Assembly: GCA_001051155.2 (NCBI GenBank)
Contig: JYIP02000012.1
Location: forward strand, 372,001-436,000
Direction of reading: 5' to 3'
Source of the DNA: Chrysoporthe austroafricana
Lineage: Eukaryota; Ascomycota; Sordariomycetes; Diaporthales; Cryphonectriaceae
DNA: 64,000 bases
Every line of letters starts with the position of its first letter. Position 1 is the first letter of the stretch. Shown here piece by piece: positions 56,184-64,000 of this stretch. The position numbers were made by a program, and so were the translations under genes. The notes under the pieces were generated by a model, which was given only the letters and a program-made list of their open reading frames with translations, made no database searches and had not been told where the DNA came from.

Positions 56184-57341
56184 ATGGCCTCCGCAAACGC
56201 CCTCGGCTGGGTCATCCCTCTGGGCATGGGCTCGGCGGCCGCCGCGGGCCTGTCGCTCGCGCACGTCGACTGGAAGACCATCATATTGAGATTCGTGACG
56301 GGGCCGGGCCGGACGAGCCGGATCTTGTTGGCGCTCTTCGTGGTGACGAACTATAAGAGCATGCCCTTCATGTGGACCGTACGCCTCTTCTCCTCTCTCT
56401 CTCTCCCTCTTTCTACCTCTCTCTTGCTCCCCCACCCCCGTACCAACACAGACAATGCCTCAGACACCCACTGATGTGCCTTTATGAGATAGTACCGCGT
56501 CCTTACCGCCATCACCCGCCAATACCTCCCCCCGCTCCGCCCTGCGCGCCTCGACCCGCGCATGCTCTTCCACTACTCCATCACCTCGTCATACAACTCC
56601 CTGCCCGAGACGGACTACAACCTGCACAAGTCCAACTCGACCTACTTCAGCGACCTCGACGTGTCGCGGTCGCACTGCGTGTCGCACCTCCTGAAGCCGG
56701 GCATGGAGGCCATCGTGCGCAACGCGGACACGCGGTGCGTCCTCGACAAGGAGGGCCGTCTCATCGAGGGCGGCATGGCGATTGGGCTCGGCGCCGTCTT
56801 CTGCTCCTTCCGGAAGGAGGTCGCCGTGCTGCAGGGGTACGAGATGTGGACGCGGGTCCTGTGCTGGGACCGCAAGTGGGTGTACCTCGTCACGCACTTC
56901 GTGGTCAAGGGAAAGGTCCGGCCGACGGGCTGGGACAGCGGCAGCGAGGGCTGGTTCGGGCCGCTCCGGCGGGGGGGAAGAAGCACGACGGCCGCGGAGG
57001 GGGCGGGGTTTGACCAGCATGTGATCGCGACCGCGGTGAGCAAGTACGTGTTCAAGGTGGGACGGTTCACGGTGCACCCTACGATCCTGATGGAGAAGAG
57101 CGGCCTGCTGCCCTCGCGGCCGGGGGGCTGGAGGGGGGGCCTGAACGAGGTGTCGGATGAGGTTGCGGACCTCGGGGAGGCGGAGGAGGGCGGGGAGGAG
57201 GGCGCGTGGGGCTGGAGGCAGGTCGAGTCGAAGAGGAGGGAGGGAATGAGGTTTGCGGAGAAGTTTGCGGCGCTCGACGGGCTCAATGGGCTGTTTGACG
57301 GCGGTGAGGATGGCGCTCTGGGCAGGTTCTACCCCGGCTAA
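56184..57341 (+). CDS. THEM6-like thioesterase-fold protein
   Basis: Exons 56184-56378 and 56493-57341 (phase 0) give 347 aa. After an N-terminal hydrophobic segment (LGWVIPLGMGSAAAAGLSLAH) and NYKSMPFMWTYR, the protein matches the THEM6/DSCD75 group of 4-hydroxybenzoyl-CoA-thioesterase-like (hotdog) proteins. It shows ETDYNLHKSNSTYFSDLDVSR, with the Asp/Asn-rich hotdog start, then GAVFCSFRKEVAVLQGYEMWTRVLCWDRKW and VYLVTHFV. Enzymatic activity in this subgroup is not established. The last ~120 residues are Gly/Glu/Arg-rich and variable. The N-terminal hydrophobic stretch suggests membrane attachment. Pro/Leu-rich RQYLPPLRPARLDP after the splice supports the second exon start. Confidence 0.82.
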
Positions 57342-57715
57342 GGTGTCGTTGGGCGGTAGATCCGGATAGAGGAACTAGATCGCGAGAGGCGATATAGAGT
57401 AGATCATGCTAGAGGCTAGGTGCATGATATTTAGATTATTAGTGCCGACAGAAGGGATGCAATTCAAGAAAGGAATGTTGTTATCATTCTGAGGTTGCTG
57501 ATCCTATGGGTCCGAGCAGAAAGTGGGCTCGAGTCACTTGTAATATTCCATATCCCATCACTCAAAACCCCATCCCAAGCCGTCCAAACCGGAACATGGC
57601 TTCAAGGAATGTTTACCAGCCGTCATAAGAAATGGACTTTTTCCCACCGCCGTTCATGTCCTTCATGAATAGAAAAAGCATATCTGTGCAGCCTCAGATG
57701 AATACCGCCGGGCGC
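57342..57715. other. Convergent intergenic region
   Basis: 3' flanks of the THEM6-like (+) and CFEM (-) genes. Nothing else seen. Confidence 0.5.
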
Positions 57716-58222
57716 TTAGAGGACCATCAGGCCAAGAACTCCAGCAACAGCGGCCCAGCCGAGACCATAGAGCTCTGGCCGGCTGCCAGCGCTCTCGGAG
57801 CTGGAGGAGGCGGTTGACGACGAGCTGGTGCTGGTGCTCGTGGCGGTAGAGTTAGACGACGAGGACGACGTACTGTTACCGCTGACCTCCAAACAGATCT
57901 CGTTCACAACCTTCTCGGTGGCTGAGAAAAGAGGTCAGTAACTGGTAGTGCCCGCTGGGGTCAGGTTTGGGCGCCTACTGCTGATGTCTGTCACAGAGCA
58001 CGAACTGGCTAGGCAGAGGGCCGAGTTGGCCTCGATGGTCGCCTTCTGGTCGCACTGGCAGGAGTAGTCGGTGGCGCTGCAGCCCGCGGAGGAAGCCCCT
58101 GTCGTGAGGCACGACGTGCTGCACGAAGGCAGCTGGGCTACGAGGGCGGTGACGCTGGAGTCAGAAGAGGCGGCCGCGGCCAGGCTGACGAAGCCAGCAA
58201 GAGCGATGTTCCTGAACTGCAT
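57716..58222 (-). CDS. CFEM-domain GPI-anchored surface protein
   Basis: A secreted protein of 149 aa from exons 58222-57979 and 57921-57716. The signal peptide is MQFRNIALAGFVSLAAAAS. The CFEM domain has eight cysteines in the canonical order: PSCSTSCL, AGCSATDYSCQCD, ALCLASSC and, after the intron, EICLEV. The Asp preceding the paired C-x-C region, which binds haem iron in studied members, is at SATDYSC. A Ser/Thr-rich linker and a C-terminal hydrophobic tail (YGLGWAAVAGVLGLMVL) suggest a GPI anchor. CFEM proteins act in haem/iron uptake, the wall or host interaction. An in-frame ATG at 58336 exists upstream, but only the start at 58222 places the signal peptide first. Confidence 0.88.
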
Positions 58223-60414
58223 GTTGGGTGATGTGGTGTGGATTGTAGAGGCAGCTACAGCGCTGGTGTGATATTCAAGCTGGTGGTCTGTGGTGTGATG
58301 AAGAAAGGAGAAAAAGAATAGCTGGCGTCGTGTCACGGTTCAACCGTGATAGTTTCAAAGAGTGATGCGAACGAAGAAGAGTCCAAGGATTAAATGAGGG
58401 TCTTACAGACTGAGAAGAAGAACTTTTCCAGACAGGTACGGCACAAGCAGGCACAGGACCTATTTATTGCACCTCTTACCACAGTATGCCCTTGACGTCT
58501 CCTTGGTAGTAGTAATACGGACCGGGCGAGAAGACTGGGTCCTTAATCCAATCCCCCGTCCCATGTCACGGACCCGGAGTCCCGGGCGAGCCTAGACCGT
58601 CGGAAAGGGGAAGTCGACGCGGATACCAGCAGTAACACCGGCGCTGGCCACTGGGCGCGAGCCTAAACAAGCAGTACTGCTGGACAAAGTGTCATAGCGG
58701 CGCTCTGGTCTCGAAACCGTTGCGATGGTTTTTCCCTCCTCCTAACCCCCTAACGCAGGGCTAGAAGTCGGCTCCTGATCCGGAACCTGCAGGCCCCCCT
58801 CTTCCCTATCCGAGAGTCACTGGAACCGAGAAGGATGTCATCGCGACAGGGACACCTCCTCCTCCACCCCGGACGAGGTCGAGATCCTGGCACCCTGGAT
58901 CTCGCCGGTAGGGCGAAGAAGAGGCACTCTGACTCGGAACAATGGACGTATAGCCTAATATAGTGTAAGGCATAGACACATTGGCGGTGGCGATGCAGCA
59001 CCAACGCAAGAAAATTCTGAGAGTCGGAAACAGGCCAACGGGATCGGCGAGCCCTTCCAGCAAAGACGGTGGACGTTGAAACAATGCGATCCACCATCCC
59101 TGTAGACAACGTGCCATGGCCCAATTAAGGCTCTTGGGGATGCGACCTCGGTCAGGGGTGGACAGCGATGTGAAGGCGGAAGCCAGGTACTGTGTAGCGG
59201 CGCGCCCTGCAAGCCCTGCGAGCCCATCACGATCCCATCCCGGGCTCCACTGTGGACCACGCTGGCTGTCCTGGAGTGACGATGCGAGACGCTGTTCGAC
59301 AAGGCTGAGGTTCGGAAAACCGGGGTGTGGTTGAAACAGGGCCGCTAGTCAGTAGAACAGAAACCAGAAATAAACGAAGTTTCATTCTGGCCGGTGGGGA
59401 GAAGGAGAGAAACGGATCTCGAGGGACGCAAGGCAGGCTAATATGTAATAGCTGCCCCCCAAGCTGCGCGCACCTGAAGCGCCCAAGAGACAACCAACAT
59501 CACTGCCCCTTGCGCCGACCAGGTGTGTACCCGGAACAAGGTTAAAATCATGAAAAAAGATGAAGGTTTGTCCTGACACTCAGGGGCTTGCCTGGATGGC
59601 ACTGGCCATCCATCAGCTCCTCCCAGGTGAACTCCTCAGCTGACGTCGACCTCGGCCTGTTGGGATACTCCCGAGCAGCCGCATGGCATCGCCGACGGGA
59701 GAAAAGTATGAATTCTGGGTACAGGCGAGATCGCCAGCCTCTCTGGTCGAAGGTCGTTGCTGGAGCGCCTCAGAGAGTGGCTGGAGAGCGGCCAAGCCGT
59801 TGTCGACGGCGTGCCGTTCAGCCAGGAGTCCACCATGCGCTGGACTCCGGGGCTTGTGGGGATCAACCGATCTCCCTTCGCGCTGTCGTTCAAGTGACGC
59901 AGATGGCAGATACGTGATACGTGCAAGGTGAGGGAGGAAGAGCCGTCTGGTGAGGTTGATCTTCTCCCGGTGGATGTTCGTTCAGGAGACCACCGCTGTT
60001 TTTTTCCCTCTCTTTTTTTCTCTTTTTTTCTTCTTTTTTTTTGGGGGGGGGAGGAGAGCTGGAAGAGGACGCAATGGATACCTGCCTCGGCAGGTGGGGT
60101 GGTGGAGAGGAGGCCTGGGCGTTTATTGGCTGCACCCACCCGCCCTGAAGGCGTCTACTACGTACTATACACTTCTATGGCATGGGTATTTCCGCTGATC
60201 TCATCGCCGCGGGGCACGCCTGAACTTGAGGATTCAGCTTAAAGAGCGAGTCTGCGCCTCATCTCAGGACTGAGAGCCGCGCCAACCCTCCCGCCGAACA
60301 CTCTACAGATAGATCCCCTCGACTCTAGCTGCGTCGCGAAGAAACCCACCCAGTTTTGTCCGTCCCTCCTCCTCTCCTCCGGCACGCGCACGGCCCAGCT
60401 CCGCCGCCCAAACA
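58223..60414. other. Intergenic region, CFEM / LTP1
   Basis: About 2.2 kb holding the two divergent promoters. A T-rich run followed by G9 lies at 59996-60051. No supported ORF or RNA. Confidence 0.5.
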
Positions 60415-60991
60415 ATGCCTGAACCGGTATCGGTCCTGTTCGTCTGCCTGGGCAACATCTGCCGCTCGACCATGGCGGAGGGTGTCTTCCAGAGCATCAC
60501 GTCGAAGCCCCCGTACGAAGGCCTGGTCAAGAGGCTCGACAGCTGCGGGACCGGCGCGTACCACGTCGGCGACGACCCAGACGACAGGACGATGGATACG
60601 CTGGAGAAGCACGGCATCACGGACTACGTGCACGCCGCGCGCAAGGTATGCCACCCCCCTCCCTTCCTCCGCCCCCCTTCCCACGGACAGGTGCTAAGGG
60701 TGCCTGCTCTCGTCTCAGGTCCATATAAAAGACTTCGACAACTTCGACTACATCTTCGCCATGGACCGGAACAACCTCCGCGATCTGGAGCGCATGCACA
60801 AGACCAAGCCCGAGGCCAAGGCGAAGGTGATGCTGTTTGGCGAGTTCTCCGGCACGGGCAAGCCCGAGGTTGTGCAGGACCCTTGGTACGGGGGGATCGA
60901 CGGCTTCGAGACGACATACCAGCAGTGCCTGCGGTTCACGAGGAACTTCCTGCAGGAGATCTTCCCGGACATCGCGCCGCCCGAGCAGTGA
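60415..60991 (+). CDS. LTP1: Low-molecular-weight protein tyrosine phosphatase
   Basis: Cytosolic phosphatase that removes phosphate from phosphotyrosine and small acyl phosphates. Exons 60415-60645 and 60719-60991 give 167 aa, typical for the family. The P-loop is VLFVCLGNICRSTMAEGVF (C-x5-R-S with catalytic Cys at residue 11). The second half contains DYIFAMDRNNLRDL and the general-acid motif VQDPWYGG, where the Asp protonates the leaving group. The splice joins HAARK to VHIKDFDNFDY, as in homologues. Substrates in this organism are unknown. Confidence 0.94.
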
Positions 60992-63370
60992 CGGCGCCGT
61001 GGCGGCGGCGGCGAGCGGGAGGTGTGGTGGCGGGCGGCTGGATGGATGGATGCATACATACCCTGGCGTTTTGGGGTGTCTTTGAGGGTGGGATTTGGGA
61101 ACTTCATAAACCTCGGGCGGGCGTGCGTGCGTGATACCCGGCCTTGTAGACGGGCGTATAGAATCATGGAATCCGAGAGACCTTTTCGGCACGGTAAACG
61201 GCACAGGCGCGGAGGACTTGCGTGGGACTCGGCAGCCTATCCTCCGCAGATCCCGGCGCATCCAGCCCATCTGCAGTGGCACGTGAATAGGCAGTTCGGT
61301 TCTGGCGACGGTAGCGTAAGGGCCACCACCCACCCACCCACGGCCACCCACCATACCAACCGCAGGAGGGCGCCGGTGCGGGTGGCACGGGATGGGCTTA
61401 TGCTACGAACGAATGCAGCCAAGCCCCAATGCAGGTTCAGCCCTACCGTATCGCCCCATCGGATGCTTGCCAGTGAGAGGAGCTCGCGAGTGGTCTCGCG
61501 CGCGCACGCCTCCCCAGGTTGGCTGGACGGACTCTCGCGTTATCAGCACTGGCGACGACCGGATACCACTGACTTGGTACTCGCGACGACAATGTACTCC
61601 TAGACTGTAGCGATGTACTAGGCCGGGCGACGGGCTGGATAGTACGGCGGATGATCAGCGGCAGACGCTGCCTGTCCTGTCTGTCACATCTGTCACATCT
61701 GACCAGCCAACCCGGAGATGTAAACCCGTCTCGGACGGGGTCAGCATCCTTCGTGGGGCTGGCTGTAAATTAACCTTGTTTCCTTTTTCTTCCCTCCCAA
61801 CTGTCCTTTTGTTCCAGCAGCACTGCCGGTATTGCCGAGACCTGAGCCTCCTCTGGCTGCCACGCTTGCCTCTCGAGGTCGCGCAGATGTCCAATACTAA
61901 CACCATCACCATCGCCTCCTCACACCTGAGGTTGGTTGCTACAGGTGGTGTGGGATGGAGCCCTTCCAGCAGTGCTGCGGTCGGAGTTGTGGGGATGGCT
62001 CACGCCGCGAGGCTCTGATGTAGGATTACGACGGAGATCCGTGTGTGTGAATGATGACGGATCACCTCGATGCCGGTCCGGGTCCTGCTTATGTGCTGCC
62101 GCCCCCTACTTACTGAGTACAGCGCCCACGACTGCCGCTGGGCGGGGCGTGATGTGTTGGGCCTGCTTACGCCGAGACGAGGGACAGTAGTCAGTAAGGC
62201 ACCGGTACCAGCAAGCCGGGCATGTCTCAGTGCCCCGCTAGGTGCTGTCGCGCGGTTACAATAGTGCTGCGTAGGTACCCAGCAGGTGTGTGGTTGGTGT
62301 GTGGTGGATGAGTGGGTGAGTGGTAAGCAAGCACGAAGGGTTGCAGCCAAGACGTGGTGGTGGATGGTGTGGGTGCGGACACCTGCAAATCATCGTCGCC
62401 AGGCCTGAAAGGCCATCCTGCCGCACTGAGTAGGCTCCCTGGGCCTCCCTTGCACAGGCACTGACAGGCACTGGCAGGGCCAGGGGGAGTGGGGCTTGCT
62501 ACCCACCGCGCTGGGCGAAGCCTTCTGCCCTGTCCCGCCCGTTCAGGCCCTGTGGCTAGTACTGCAACAGGGACTGCGGGGGGCCGTTTGGCACCGACAC
62601 CGAGCTGGGCCAGGGCCAGGCACTGCCAGGGCCAGGCCAGGCTACGGACAGGGTTCCCCTCCTTAGCTGCTGTACGAGTAGACATGTCGCATACTATGAC
62701 CATGGTGCTTCAGCAGGGCAAGCATGTACTGGTGGAGGGGGACCAGCTCGTCTGACATACATATTTCACTCCCATCATCATCATCTTGCGTCCACTGCAT
62801 CTCACCTCCTCCCACCCCGGCGCGTCCCATCGTTTTTTTTATTTGCTTTTTGTTTCCCCAATCCAAGTCTGAAGGGGCTCCCCGCTGCCGACAAGCTCGA
62901 TCTGCATTTCAGCCGTTCTGGCGACCGCTTCCTCTTGGGCTCGAACGCTTGTCGCCGTTGACGCTCTCCCTCCGCCGTCCTGCTAGCCTCACTGGAACGG
63001 GTAAGCTTCCGCCTCGACTGTTTACTTCACCATCCGCCCGCGCGGCCCAGTGTGTCATGCTCCACCCTCCCGCCCCAGCCGTGCGCTGGGCTCAGGCCTG
63101 CGAGGCGAATTGGCAATCACGGCTAACGTGGAGTCCTGTGTGTGTGTGTAGGCGCCGTTAGCTGATAGCGTTGCGACCTCTTTCTCGACCAACCCGACGC
63201 CATCCAGGCCAGCGCCTCCGCCCCTTTGTCTGGGCTTCCTCCTTTCACCCTTCCGGACAACGACTGTGGCGCCGTCTACAGCGGGCCTCAACCTCGCATC
63301 TCTGAAATCCCCTCCCCCTCAGCTTAACCCTCGCCCCGACACGGCATAGATCGGGAGGATAGCAGTCAAG
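60992..63370. other. Intergenic and leader region before MPS1
   Basis: About 2.4 kb with no supported ORF. The right part is the pyrimidine-rich leader of the MAP kinase. A likely 5'-UTR intron is listed separately. Confidence 0.5.
63001..63151 (+). other. Candidate 5'-UTR intron of the MAP kinase gene
   Basis: GTAAGC donor at 63001, a GCTAACG branch-like site at 63122, and a pyrimidine/GT-rich tract ending in TGTAG at 63151. Spacing and signals match the coding introns in the window. It would shorten the leader to the ATG at 63371. Confidence 0.45.
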
Positions 63371-64000
63371 ATGGCGGAGCTACAGGGTCGCAAGGTCTTC
63401 AAGGTCTTCAACCAGGACTTCATCGTCGATGAGCGATACACCGTCACCAAGGAGCTGGGCCAGGGCGCCTACGGTATTGTCTGGTGAGTAGCATCCCGGC
63501 CCGCAACTCGCCCAGCCGGCCCGCCGCGCCTGTCCGCTGACCACGTGCGTGATTTCTGCAGCGCTGCCATGAACAACCAGACCAACGAGGGCGTGGCCAT
63601 CAAGAAGGTCACCAATGTCTTCAGCAAGAAGATTCTGGCCAAGCGGGCCCTGCGCGAGATCAAGCTCCTCCAGCACTTCCGCGGCCACCGCAACGTAAGC
63701 GCCCCAGTCCTGTCACACCTCGGAGCGATATGCCCGCGCCCTGTGTCCGGCGTGAGGGCGTACAGATGTCATGAGTGCGAGAAAGCGGGCTGACAGCGGG
63801 GGCCACAGATCACTTGCTTGTATGACATGGACATCCCTCGGCCCGAGAATTTCAACGAGACCTATCTGTACGAAGGTACGTTAGAACAAGTCACAGACAG
63901 GACGCGGGTGGGATGGATGGCAGGCTGACCCGTGTGGATTTGCGCAGAGCTGATGGAGTGCGATCTCGCCGCCATCATCCGGTCCGGCCAGCCCCTGACC
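63371..64000 (+). CDS. MPS1: Cell-wall-integrity MAP kinase, 5' part (cut by window end)
   Basis: MAP kinase of the Slt2/Mpk1 (Magnaporthe MPS1) type, which transmits cell-wall stress from Bck1-Mkk1 to nuclear factors. Visible exons are 63371-63483, 63562-63694, 63809-63875 and 63947 onward. The protein starts [20 protein letters not shown], then the ATP loop [14 protein letters not shown] (split by intron 1), catalytic Lys in VAIKKV and the helix [18 protein letters not shown]. After that come [12 protein letters not shown] and [18 protein letters not shown], where the window stops. The TEY activation loop and the rest lie outside. The start is the first Met and matches homologues. Introns are 60-115 bp and all junctions keep frame. 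Confidence 0.93.

Overview
The window looks like nuclear DNA of a filamentous ascomycete, most likely a Sordariomycete. Genes carry short GT-AG introns of about 50-160 bp. Families typical of the group are present: Zn2Cys6 regulators, a CFEM protein, an HsbA-type wall protein, a KP4-like secreted protein and an Ostalpha/TMEM184 membrane protein. Coding sequence is GC-rich. I see no operons, plasmid functions, CRISPR array or rRNA, and no canonical tRNA.

Layout. 0-6.5 kb: a glycerophosphodiester-type MFS transporter with an in-frame TAG, an Ostalpha-family membrane protein, and an 8-cysteine small secreted protein whose start codon is overlapped by an upstream ORF. 6.5-14.6 kb, all on the minus strand: a Zn2Cys6 regulator, the mitochondrial malonyl-CoA:ACP transacylase (MCT1), and a protein joining a Zn2Cys6 DNA-binding domain to a maltose/galactoside O-acetyltransferase-like hexapeptide domain. 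14.6-25.0 kb: over 10 kb with no convincing gene, lying entirely upstream of that fusion gene. 25-30.4 kb: SWC4, a p24 cargo receptor and a hypothetical protein. 30.4-37.2 kb: gene-poor, with a tRNA-like pol III element, a long poly-C/poly-A tract holding the only N, and the long leader of a casein kinase I gene. 37.2-44.7 kb: casein kinase I, TCA17/TRAPPC2L and a seven-helix membrane protein. 44.7-49.2 kb: gene-poor, with a decayed coding remnant. 49.2-58.2 kb: KP4-like protein, HsbA-like protein, adenylosuccinate synthetase, a broken SDR, a THEM6-like thioesterase-fold protein and a CFEM protein. 60.4-64 kb: low-molecular-weight tyrosine phosphatase and the first exons of the cell-wall-integrity MAP kinase (MPS1/SLT2), cut by the window end.

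Functionally this is a mixture of conserved housekeeping and signalling genes (MCT1, SWC4, ADE12, TCA17, CK1, LTP1, MPS1) and lineage-variable accessory or secreted genes. The accessory genes sit beside gene-poor, more AT-rich or decayed stretches. The most unusual object is the Zn2Cys6-acetyltransferase fusion. Its acetyltransferase half keeps the fold motifs but has Met where the catalytic His is expected, and it has an exceptionally long gene-free upstream region. Exon borders were worked out by eye from splice signals and reading frame; none has been tested against transcripts.
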